This document shows positions 12,501 to 24,000 of a DNA stretch of 64,000 nt, piece after piece. Source of the stretch: Toxonevra muliebris. Taxonomy: Eukaryota > Arthropoda > Insecta > Diptera > Pallopteridae. Where the stretch lies: assembly GCA_963691655.1 (NCBI GenBank), contig OY829328.1, positions 81,968,400 to 82,032,399 on the forward strand, written 5' to 3'. The translations under genes and the position numbers were made by a program. How positions within the stretch are numbered: position 1 is the stretch's first letter; each line of letters begins with the position of its first letter. The notes under the pieces are model-generated. The model was not told where the DNA came from, searched no databases, and saw only the letters and a list, made by a program, of their open reading frames with translations.

Positions 12501-14628
12501 AAATCGCATTAATCCGAATTCTCATTAAAAAGCAAAAGTGTAATGTGCCGCTCTTTTGTCGTCATGCGATAAGCAGCAGTGTTTTATTATTTTTTGTTTC
12601 GTTTTTGTTTTTAGAGAACTTATGCATTGTTGTAATTACACACTTACGTATTCAAGTGTTATCAAGTGCCGTCAATTAATTCTAGGACAATAAACTTGAT
12701 ATTATACTATAAGAATATGTATGTGATTGAATATTTAGATGAGGCTTTTTCCAGAGACATTTCAACGTACAGATGCATCTAAATTACAAAATAATGATTA
12801 ACTAAAAAGATCAACTCTGACTGCTTTACTGTTACTACATTTCATATTTTTTAGTTGAATTCAGAAAACATCAAGTTTAAATCCAGAACACATCAATTTA
12901 AAATTTAGAATGACTCAATTTGAATCCAGAAAATGTCAATTTGAATTTAATTTGATTGCACAAAGGAGGATAATTTTTAATTGATAATCAATTAAATTGA
13001 ATTCGAAAAATCTCAATGCGAATTGAATTCAAAAAGGTTCAATTTGAATTGATTTCAGAAAATGTCAAACTGAATTTAGGAATCGTAAGCGTGGTTTCAG
13101 AAAATGCCATATTGAATCCAAAAAGTATCAATTTAAATTCAGAAGTCAAAGTAAAAATAGAAAACGTCAAATTGATTTCAGAATTGACTGCGAGAATTCA
13201 TTAAAAATGATTTTGAAAATGAAATTTGAATTCAGAAAATTAAAATTGAATTCATAAATGTAAATAAAAGAAAATAAAAGAATTATGATTATGGTTTAAT
13301 AATATCGATTTCAGAAAGGAAAAAACATTTTTAAAATGAAAATTGAAATTCAAAAAGGAAATTAAAATTGAATTAAAAAATAAAGACCATTTTAATTTAG
13401 ATTAGGAAATTTTAATTCAAGATTGATTTCAGAAAGCTTCAATTTGATTTCCTTAAGTGTCACTTTAATATCTGAAAAAGCCCATTCGAATTATTTTATA
13501 TCTTCTGTACAGGACTTACATAATAAAATATAAAATTAGCAAAAATCAAATTCTCACTGTTAGATCATTAGTGCAACTTTTCTGCAGTGATAGCTGAGAC
13601 CTCTGGATACTAGAATATGTTAGCTCAAGTGTAACCGACTCCGTAGCGATCTTAATGCGACACTTATTGAAACCAATTTATAACTATTCTGAATTCAAAT
13701 TTACACTTTCTGAAATTAAACAAGAAATAATAAAGAAGCTATTTTCTATTTCTCTGAAACCAACATGACTTTTGACCTATATCAGTTATTCATTTAAACG
13801 ATTTAAACAGCGAACCAGAAACTTCCATTAAAATGGTGAATTACAATTTTTAATCATTTTTTGTTTTTCTTAAAATTTATAACCTACAGTCAGGCTCCTC
13901 CTTCTCCCCACCCCTCATTGTTTTCGCATTTCTATTTCAAAATTTAAATTCGTAATGTTTTCTATTTCTTATAATTTTTCCCCTCCTCTTGCAAGGATTT
14001 CAATGTACGTCTACAAGATGAATATGGTCTACCCACATGGGGTTCGTATGCCCTCTTTGCTATTGGTACAATATTTGTTGGTGCTGCCTTGGGCTTGATG
14101 CTTGTTTGTCTGGTTGACTTTTTATATCCACCAAAGAAATCGCAACGTCAAAGTTTCTCTGAAACCAAAGAGGATAACTCAAATAAGAATTTCAATCAAA
14201 TGATTGATGATATGGATGAGATCGGCGATGATGATGAAGACGTAGAAGAAGATGATGATGATGACGACGACGACGATGACGACAATGAGCATGAAAATGA
14301 TGAAGAAGAAAATGTTAACGGAGATAATGAAGAGGAAAGTGTTGCTGGAGTTCAGGAAGTAGTACAAATTATTAATTTGAATGCAGATGGTGATAACCCT
14401 GAAAATGATAGTAGTGCCTCCTCGGATTCTCCTTCAGATGAGGAAAAACCAACTTTATTCGCTGAAAATCCTTATGCCGATGTTGATGGTATCGATTCCG
14501 CTTCAGCAGCATCATTAGCAACAGCTGCAGCATTGGCGAATGATAAGAAATCTAATGAACCTATACCACCAACTACAACGGCTATGTCTATAGATATGCG
14601 CAAGCGTAAACCAAGAAAAGCTGATTAA
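9508..14628 (+). CDS. Tmx1: Thioredoxin-related transmembrane protein, TMX1-like
   Basis: Four exons: 9508-9725, 11866-12030, 12128-12302, 13996-14628, giving 396 residues with all phases consistent. Residues 1-31 form a signal peptide (basic start, hydrophobic core, LAQ). The thioredoxin fold follows, with EFYAPWCPACK placing the CPAC redox site at about residues 78-81 and the cis-proline in TALPT near 124. A membrane segment (about 201-228, FAIGTIFVGAALGLMLVCLV) precedes a cytosolic tail with a run of Asp/Glu and a basic RKRKPRK end. CPAC, single C-terminal membrane segment and acidic tail match TMX1, an ER-membrane oxidoreductase acting on secretory-pathway proteins. The Drosophila relative I would expect is CG5027. 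It lies between two helicase paralogs, with which no functional link is evident. Confidence 0.92.
9726..11865 (+). other. Intron 1 of TMX1-like gene
   Basis: A 2.1-kb AT-rich intron. Around 10535-10600 is a stretch (AGAGAGCGGAAAAATTCACA) resembling one arm of the foldback at 48690-48783, perhaps the same repeat family. Otherwise nothing recognisable; the open frames here are short and not conserved-looking. Confidence 0.6.
12845..13480. repeat. Degenerate GAATTCAGAAAATGTCAATTT repeat array in TMX1-like intron 3
   Basis: Some twenty loose copies of a unit close to TTCAGAAAATGTCAATTTGA, about 25-35 bp long, fill roughly 600 bp of the intron 12303-13995. Copies vary in spacing and sequence, so this is an old tandem expansion. 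A 62-codon frame inside it is a by-product. Confidence 0.7.
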
Positions 14629-15162
14629 TTTTGTCTGGAGGATATGAAATTGTCGTTGTTTTTGTATTTTTGTTTTTGAACTATTATTATTATTATTATA
14701 CATATTATTAGTAATGCTCAAAAAGAGAAAACAGAAAGCGAACACAACAAAACAAAAAATATTTATATATATAGTATTGTATTGTAATTTCGTAATGTGT
14801 GTGTGTGCACGAATTGCAAGAATTGTAAACTTTTGATTTCGCACAAAAAAAAAAAATAGTAGATATCTAATAATAATATTTTTCTTTACAGTTTTCTTGT
14901 GTACACACACAATTTACGCAAAATTGAGTCCTCATTTTGTTACATTCAAAATCAATTGCTGCAAATGTTAAAACAATTCTTCATTATTGTCTGTTTTCCC
15001 TTCATTTCTTGCTCATTTTTTATTCTGTTTTTTTTTTCTTATAATGCGCCGTTAAGACATTTGCCTTATTTTTACTTAATACCTATGAACACAAATAAAA
15101 AAAATTGAAAATAATACACGAATATGCTAAAATAAGAGCAAGTCTTGAAATAGTTTAATAAA
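14629..15162 (+). terminator. 3' UTR and candidate poly(A) signals of TMX1-like gene
   Basis: After the TAA at 14626-14628 the sequence is AT-rich and untranslated. AATAAA hexamers occur at 15094-15099 and 15157-15162 and are plausible poly(A) signals; which is used cannot be told from sequence. Confidence 0.4.
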
Positions 15163-17148
15163 CAAACAAACAAAAAAAGAAAAAACTATTACTTGCAAAT
15201 AACATGCAAAAAGTAATCCTTAAAAAAAATAATCACATTTATAAATTAAATTATAGTCTGTAAAATATTATTAAAATTATATTAACGCTTTTTTTAAAAC
15301 TAATTTTCACTACAAATATCACACACAAAAACAAAATGATAAAAAAAAAAAAACTGCACGTCTGTGTACTAAATCATTTAAATCATTTCTTAGGGCTAAC
15401 TTATGTTAAGAATTTCTGTAATTCTACGCGACTCCTAGTGTGTTTCTTTTTCTCAAATTAATTCATCTCTCAACTCACATCATTTAATATTCACATTTAA
15501 TTTGTTACGTATTATTTATCCATAATAATATAAATGTCTGAACAAAAACGAAAAAAGAAATGAAAGATAACAAATAATATGTTGCAATTTTGTATTAATT
15601 TAAGTATTTTCTTTTTTTTTTTGTTTTGTATTTAATTACAATTTAAATAACAAAACAACAAGAGAAAAAAGAAACATTTTCATTTTATGCTTTTTTCAAA
15701 TAATTTTTTAATTCGTTTTGATATTGCATCAACACACCACAGCATATTAAAACTAATTAAAAAAAAAAACATAATATTGAAACTAATTCAACGATATAAT
15801 ATTTATAAAAGTAAGTTGTAAAACATACATGTTTATAAATTTTAAAAATAAATATAAAAATGTATGATCAAACACTTAATTTAAATTAATAAAAAAGAAA
15901 ATGAAATTTAATGTGTTTTCGTTCTAGTATTTAGTAGAAACCTCTTTAGAATACAAGATTCGTGCTCAAAACTCTCTAAATAGGGGAAGCCAGAGCAATG
16001 TCGGTCACTTTTTGGTGGACAGGCACAAACCTCGGAAATTAGTCATGAAACTCGAATCAAATGTATACATTCAAAAGCAAATCATTTGTACATATGTATG
16101 TACTATCAAATTACTGAAGAGCTCTTTACTATAACTGTTATAAAAAATTGTTTAAGAAATTATTATTTTTTAATCCTTTTAAATATTTCTTAAAAATAAC
16201 CATTGCAAGGAAAAAATATTTTTTTTATTTTTGTTGCCCATTAGTATTACTGCAACCATAATTTTATTTTGGTTACCCATAACCAATATTGCAGCCAAAA
16301 GATTTTTGTTTTGGTTACACGTAACAATTATCAATACCGAGGAAAATGCTAAAAAAAAATGATTTTTTTTTTTTAATTCAAAATAAATAAAATTGTGTTT
16401 CGAAAATGGTTATGCGAAACCAAAGAAAATATTTTGGTTATGACTAACCGAAAAAAAAAATTAAGCCACTTGTAACGGTTAAAACAGATTTTTTTGTTAG
16501 AAATTATTACTTTTCTGATTTTTTTTTTTGGAATAAAAAAACTGTGTGACATTACACACGGCGCACACTGGTCTGAATCACTGTTACCACTGGCTGAAAA
16601 AAATATGTATCACCCTGAAAGGCAGAAAAGTATCAAATATATTATTTTAAAAAAGAAAAAGTATCAACGTATCAAAATGTTGATATATTTTAAATTTGAT
16701 GATAAGAAAATGATTTCGTTAACAAATAACAAGTTATTTTATTAATATAAAATGAAAAAATGCATTGCAAAAAATAGGAACATGTTTACTTCAATCAAAC
16801 TATTTGTCACACAAAGAAAATAATTATTTTTATTCACGAAACATTGAAACGATAATAAAAATTCCAATTGTAAAATTGATAACGAAAATTTCCACTCGAA
16901 AAAATTAATAATTTGTGAAAATTATTTAGGGTTAAAAAGCACGCAAATGGTATACATATGTTGCCTATTCAACTTTTAAAAAATTATGAGCGAAAGTGGC
17001 AAAATCGGAACAATATGAACACTGAAACATTCATCAATGAGACGATTTTTATTTTATTTTTGAATTTTCCTATATCTTTCTTTCTACATATTTTTCTACC
17101 TGCCTCTTTCAGACAGGCACTCATACTTGGGCCCATGTGAGCCTCTAA
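15163..17148. other. Intergenic region with degenerate TTGGTTA repeats
   Basis: No gene recognised. Between about 16240 and 16480 there are several loose copies of TTTTGGTTA with nearby TAACC, in both orientations. The rest is AT-rich sequence with only short, unconvincing frames. Confidence 0.5.
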
Positions 17149-17456
17149 GCGCCTGGTTATATTGGTGCTCGGTGTTCGACGACATTTTCTCCCGTGCTTG
17201 GTCGAGGTGGTTACATTCAGCTCGTTGCAGAGTTGTTCTTTGTCAAAATATAGTCGTTTGTTTAATACTATTTTATATGTAATGATACTGTTTTCTAAAA
17301 TAACTCATTGCCACCCTGAATACTCGACGTGCTCGGTGTACAATACACCGAACATATCGTGTTCGGTGTGAGAGTGAGTACAGACTCTCTCTTTGTGTTC
17401 AGTGCAACAACAATTTCATGGTGTTCGCCGAGTATACTCGCAATATAACCACAGCC
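17149..17456. mobile_element. MITE-like element with GGTTATATTG terminal repeats
   Basis: The ends read GCGCCTGGTTATATTG at the left and, on the opposite strand, GGCTGTGGTTATATTG at the right, giving a roughly 308-bp non-coding inverted-repeat element. Inside, CTCGGTGTACAATACACCGA is a local palindrome. A shorter, inverted relative lies at 29162-29270. Superfamily not determined. Confidence 0.65.
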
Positions 17457-17689
17457 TAAAGAAGTGAAACGTCTTTACAAATTTTATATTCATTGCCGCC
17501 GTGTGTAGTGGATACTTTTTCTTTATTCTTTATTTACTCATTTAGATATTTTTGTTTTTTTTTTAGTATTCTTAGTTTACAATGCTTAATTAAATATTAT
17601 TAATCAAAAAAAATTTTAAATTTTAATTAATACGTTAGAAAATCGAGTGCACGCAAAAAAAAAATCAAAAAAACAAAATTGGTTCGATG

Positions 17690-17898
17690 TGCTTGACAAG
17701 CACTGATTGTTGCTTTGTGCTTGTAAATACATAAAGCTAGACGAAAAGTGTTGAATATGCATATATGTGCAAACGCAGAATGATACAAAGTAAATCGGGG
17801 AATACCAAATTCAAAAAATTGCTCTTCATCATTCGATGCACTTCAATGCGAGTTGTGCTCGTTTGCTTTTTTTATATTCAATTTCAGTGCAAGCGTAA
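17690..17898 (+). promoter_or_regulatory. Putative promoter of helicase copy B
   Basis: Three blocks: the 13-bp palindrome TGCTTGACAAGCA (17690-17702), TCGGGGAATACCAA (17795-17808), and TTCAGTGCAAGCGTAA (17883-17898), whose TCAGT resembles an insect initiator about 119 bp before the ATG. Copy C has all three in the same order and copy A has the last two. Function is inferred from this conservation. Confidence 0.6.
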
Positions 17899-18001
17899 AA
17901 ATCGTTCGAAAAAGTATCAGAGGCGGCAAGCAGAGAATAAGTATTTAATCACTTTTAAAGTATTTAAATTGTATTTTTTTAGTGTTTGAATTAAATTCAG
18001 T

Positions 18002-21000
18002 ATGTCTGATAAGAAAAAACAAAAGGAAACACGAAAATGGGGTAAATATACATATATAAACAGGACAAGAACTATGCAGAAGTTGTGAAATAATTAATGA
18101 AATATTTACAACTTTATTTAATGGTCGAAACAGTGGGAGGATTTCTGTTGGAATTGTATCATCAGCAGGTGATATCGGTACGTAATAATTGGATTGTTCC
18201 GAAACAAATAATTCGTAAGCAATTTAAACGATTTTTAGCTGAGGAAAAAAATCTTGAACTACGCAATAAATTTTTGGAGTCAAATAATAACGCTTGGGAT
18301 GTGAGTAAATTTATGCAAAGTGCATTTTATCAACTTACAGGTAGTTTCAGTGACAAAGAGTTAAATCTCTAGGATGGGTTAATGGATTTACCATGTATCC
18401 TAAAAATATTATGCTACAGCGGTATACACATACGTACGATTTTCATTCAATTCGATTTTATAACGTAACAATACAAATTAAAAATTTTTTTGATGCAGTT
18501 TTATTTAACTCATCATTGTAAACTAAGAAAACCCAATAACAGAACAATATCTAAATGAGTAAAACGTAAATAAAGAAAAAGTGCTTACAAAATTACTTAA
18601 AAATGTTAGAAAAGATATTGAAGATTAAAGTTGAAAAATTTGAATGACCTGCATTGGTTTTAGCGGCATTCGATAGATGAGACGGCATAGGCAAGTTTAG
18701 GTTTCTTGTAGTTTTGTGCGATTTCGCTATATAGGAATTCCGTTTTTCCTTCTTTTTACATGCTTCACTAATTAGGAACTGTTTTGTTTGTCGTTGTTGG
18801 CAGTGTAAAAAAAACTAAATAACAAACCTGCATTCAAAAAATGTTCATCTTTTAATTATTACGTAAAAAAATCGAAAAATTGTATCGTATGTATACTTAT
18901 GTGACTGTGTGTATCTGTAAATGGACTCTTCAAAAATAATTGTAAAAAAAAGTGCTCATTATTTTGTCATTTTTTTATAAAAGATGTCTCAAATGTAGAT
19001 TTGTTTGATAGATATTGATTATAGGTTTTAGAATTTGTATCACATTTATCCCATACTTAAACGAAAAATAAAAAGTTAAATTGACAAACTAAATAAAAGT
19101 TGACCCGTCTTACAGCTTTAACACCTCGTATATTAGAATTTAAGATCTTTATCTGCATAAAATAGTTTGACGTGTGAGTTATAATATTCCCGAGTTTGAG
19201 CTGTGAAAAAGGAGGTACACATAAAAAAGACATTATTTATTTATTAACCCTAACTCTTGAGCAAATAAATTTTATTGCATTATATTATTAGTATTTGAAA
19301 GCATTTTGAAAAACAGGTTTATTAATTGATTTTTGTGAATGTGTCAGTATTTTCATTGAAGAAATATCAATTACATATATGACAATATTGATATGTAACG
19401 ATTACCCAAGCAAATACGTGGCCCAATGTCTTGTAATGTATTGATAAGGCTAAACAAGACCGTCGTTATCTTTTATATAAAGGGTGATTTTTTAAGCTTT
19501 TGGCTTTCAATTTTCAAAAACTAATAGAAAAATTACAGAAGTGTATGAAATTTTTATTTGATTCGATAAATTGATGCTTTCCATTTATTTTTTAAAAATT
19601 ATGATATTTCATGTAAATATTTGACCACGACTATGATGTAAATAAATGAACCATGCGAGAAGTTCAATTTTGAACCACTTTTTCGTGCATATCGGCTGGT
19701 ATCTCTCTAATAATACGTGTTATGTTGTTTTCCAACGATGACTTCAAGTAATTTCTTTAAAAAAAAATAGTGTAGAGCCGTCGAATCGCACAATCTAGGT
19801 GGCCAACTCACTTGTCCGAAACGTGAGATAAATTGCTTACCGAACTGATCTCTCAATAGGCAAATTATTTGGGCGCTTTGGCAGGTCGCCCGGCTTCAGT
19901 TTTCGAACGAGGTGTAGACCAAGATCCTAGCGTTAAATCTTCCATGTAGTCGAGTAACACAATCCCAATTGATGCGAACAGCGGTGGATTACGGTATTCA
20001 TCAACACTGGCGGCTAGAGCAGAAATATTTTTCTCTGCACGCACTCTACGCACACGGGTAGGCGGATTGATATCCAATAGCGTAAATTGGTGCAAAATTT
20101 TGTTACTATAAAAAACATTTCTCATAGAGTACGAATCTTGAAATTTAAAACAAACATAAATAATGAAAACGTGTTTTTTTAGTGCTTCTCAAATTTTGGA
20201 TGGCATGCAGTCACAAAGTCAAAACTAAAAAACTTTCAATTGGCCACCAGCCAGAAACTATTAAGTATATGGTAGTCTGCTTTTAGATGAGGAAACTTGT
20301 TGCTAGCAACTCTCAAAGTTTGCTCGTCCAAAAGCAGACACACAAACATTTTCCAAAGGAGTAAAAGTTTCTATTATATATTACATAAAAAAAATGTTAC
20401 TCTTATTCCAATATGTGTAAGGTTTTTTTTTTAATTTAGAACATTGCTTTTTAAGTTTTTTTTTTATAATATTGCTGAATGTATGTATGAAAAATTTCAG
20501 AGTGAGGAGCTCGAAACTGTTCGATTTATAATCGACATCGACTGAACTTACTTAGCTTTAAAATTATTAGTGTAAGATAATACAAAACATAATATGTTGT
20601 ATTTTACGTTTGTGTACTTGCAGATTGGTTCATTTCTTGGTCAAACAAACTATTTGACACATTCCCCACGCGGCTCTGGTACTTACCGCATTAAACACTC
20701 GTCATTGTTACAATATCGCAACCAAAAACTTGAGGAATATGATGTAAAACGAAAAAATAGTGAACCTGATATTGATTTAAAGAAAACTGGAAAACTTTTG
20801 TCGAATTCAACAGCAAAACGTAATCAAGTATTTATTCATTTTTTAATTATTTTTGGATTTTCACTACAGCTTTTCCCAAATAATTGTACGAATCTTTTAC
20901 GACAAAAAAAAAATTGGTATTTTTTTCGCTTGTAATATTTTGGGTGAAATTAAAATTGAGAAACAAACTTTAATTTTTAATAAGAGCATCTCTCGGAATT

Positions 21001-24000
21001 AAAAATAACGAAATTTTTTTTTTTTTTATTCCAATTTACCAATTTCGTTCTTTAGGCAATTACGAAGTGGATGAAAATGCCGAATCATATCCTATCGATT
21101 TTGAAGGTAGTGAGATTCAAGAACGGAATGAAGATTTCCTTCCTACAAATACCGGTTGTTTCATTTGTCAGCAAAATTTCGATTCTTCAATTGAATTTGA
21201 AGAGCATGTTCAAGATCATGGTGACGATTCGGATTTTAAGTTGTTAGCAAAACTGCAAAATTTGTGAGTACAAAAGAAAATATATTTTTTATTTGATTTC
21301 TGAATAACATATATTGTTGTTTAATAGTAATATTCCAGTTTTTCAATTGTCCTATCAGCTATGCAAGAATACACATTATTTTTGTTTTACTATGCAATCA
21401 TTATCATTATCAGAAATTGTAATTGAAAAAATTATAATAGTATTAACATGTTCCATGTACTATGTACACAATGCACGTGTCCCTTATGAGTTGCCTGCTA
21501 AAGGAAATGATACATTCTTTGTTGATTCTCATCTATTTACAATATATTTGGAGCAACCTATTGTTATTGTTTTTCATTATAAAAACGAAAGAGATGAACG
21601 CCGTATAGAACAACATCACTTTTTGGTGAGTGGGTTAAAAAAAAAGTTTGTCATGAACATTTACTAAAATATTCTATAGTCAGCTCTTAGACAGTGCGAT
21701 TAATCTCATGCAGCTCTTACACAGTGAGATAAGTTGCGATAACTTTTGCGATTATAGTTTTCGTTGCGAAAATGTAAAAAAAAAGAAATGGGAAAAAGTT
21801 TCATCAAAATGCTGCCCGTGTGATTTTGTCTATGCCTTGTCGTTTCTCCCCTCTTCCGTACATTCTTTCAAGTTGCATGAAACAAATTTCACTGTCTAAG
21901 AGCAGACATAGCCCAATCAATTATTCCGATGGAGCTCCTGTCATAACTACGAATGAAGAATTCGTATTCTAATTTCGTCGTGGCCACGAAATTCCGCAAA
22001 ATTTCGAAATTCGGGAGATTGGCATCATTAATTCCGAATGAAACGAAACTTCTACAGTTTTTCGTGATAGTTTTGTACGAATGCTAAAATGTGTGGGGAG
22101 CAGTAGGAAATTAAAAATACCATATATAGGAAAACAACGTTTTAAAAATATTGTGTTATTTTTTTAAGGAGATCAAAATATAAGCAAAATCAATTATTAC
22201 GTATTTATTTGTGCATAATTTATCTTTTTATGAACAAAATACCAGTATGGCATTGATAATTTAAAATTTTTCACGGTCTCTCTTTTGCCGGGAGATATAT
22301 ATTTACATGCATAGCATCAACGCAAATTATGACAACAGGAAATCGTGTTCTTCCATATAAATCTATTTTGAGCTCCCTTATTTCTTCACTTTGCACAAAG
22401 CTTCGCTTCCAAAATATCCAAGCTTCTTCTCATAATCGTTGATTGTACCATTCCAACTTGCTGATCCTTGCCAACACCATGCTGATATCCACCCTCCAAC
22501 AGAAATTGCAAAACACCAACAACGTGCCCAAAGCTGTAACTCTCTGCTTTCGATTTGGCCCAAGTTCATCCTCCACTACATTCAGCGCATGCTTGGATGC
22601 GTCTTTGTTGACCCTGATATTTATGCTTGTACATATATAGCCGGCTCATGCTCGGTTGTTCATATTAAGAGAAATGCAAACAATAACCTTAACAGCTTGC
22701 GTTGCATTTTTAAGCATTTACTTCGACACTCCGCTCTCTTTCCCTGCTACAAATATCGATACTGCCTTGGAATCAATTTTTTTCATAGGTTATTGCACAA
22801 AAATACTTATTTTTGATTAATTTTTATATTTTCTTAATAGTTTTAATACTTTTCCTCTTCACTGTTGGTTCAAAACGTTATGTTCGATTTCGTCGGAATT
22901 AGGAATGCCATTTCTTTCGTATTCGTGACGGGGATTCATTTTACCACGCAAGCTCCGTCGGAATTGAGGAATAGGGCTGCTAATGATTTCAGAAAATATT
23001 TTTACATATTTTTCAGCGTACTAAAGAGTTTCCTGTGGATATTCTTAACACAAATCAACGCCGTATATCGAACGCTAAGTAAGTTTTTCTTTTTTTTTTA
23101 ATCAGGGCTCAAATTTGAAAACTTATGAACAGCACATGTGTCTGTTTATATTATTTTTATTAACATAAACAAAACGCTGCAGTCAACATACGCGAACTAG
23201 AAGGCTTGATTTTTACTCATACACACACACGTGGTAAAAAATCGGAAAAAAATTTGGAAAGTACTTGAGTATTCAAATGCGAATCTTGGTTTTAATTTTT
23301 TTCTCCTGATATAAAATTAAATGTTAAATTATTTTGTTGGATTTCTTTCTTTTTTAGAATATTTAAACCAGAATTTCCACTTTTACGTTACTTGCCATCT
23401 ACAAAAGCGCGAATGGCTATGGATAGTAATTTTTCTGTCGACCAATTAAGCAAAATTTCTAGTGGATTTTATGATTATCTTGTGCATGGAAAAACTTTTA
23501 CGGAAAAAAATATAGGGGAAGCTATGAAGACTTTGCTTCAAGTGGAAGATATGATTACATTACGAGACTATGCAGATCTTGTTCAACGAAATGCCAATTT
23601 TCGTAAAATGAAAAACAAACGTTTTTTTAGGGTAAGTTAAAATAAAAGAAAAGAAAGATTTTTAGATTTCCTGAAACCTAAAAATTTTAGTTAACTTTTT
23701 TAATTTTTGATTTTTATATCTTCTGAGCTGTATTCCATTTAAATTACGAAAATTAAGTTTAGTTTAAATCTTTTGTAAATTTAACACATTTTCTGGTGAT
23801 GGAAAAAATCCAATCCAAATTTATGAAGATCTAAAATTCTTTTCTATTTTTCATTAAGTTTTACTTTTTAAACTCAGTCTCAAGACAAAAATTTCAATTC
23901 CCTTTTTTTGGTTTCATATATTCTTGTTTTCTTTTCTATTGACATAAATTAACTTGAGGTAGGATTGCACTGCTCGACAAAAATAAAATTTGTAAAATTG

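Larger units (their letters stand above)
18301..20623 (+). other. Intron 2 of helicase copy B
   Basis: A 2.3-kb intron containing a Tc1/mariner remnant (19481-20130) and a 65-bp foldback (20275-20339). The first 1.1 kb is AT-rich with nothing recognisable. Confidence 0.65.

Noticed and set aside
14179..14367. Minus-strand Ile/Val-rich 62-codon frame
   Set aside because: Mirror of the Asp/Glu run in the TMX1-like tail.
17765..17989. 74-codon frame just upstream of helicase copy B
   Set aside because: It overlaps the putative promoter and 5' UTR; copy C has no matching frame, so it is probably chance.
22439..22816. 125-codon plus-strand frame in intron 5 of copy B
   Set aside because: Lies within the Harbinger element, whose coding strand is the minus strand.
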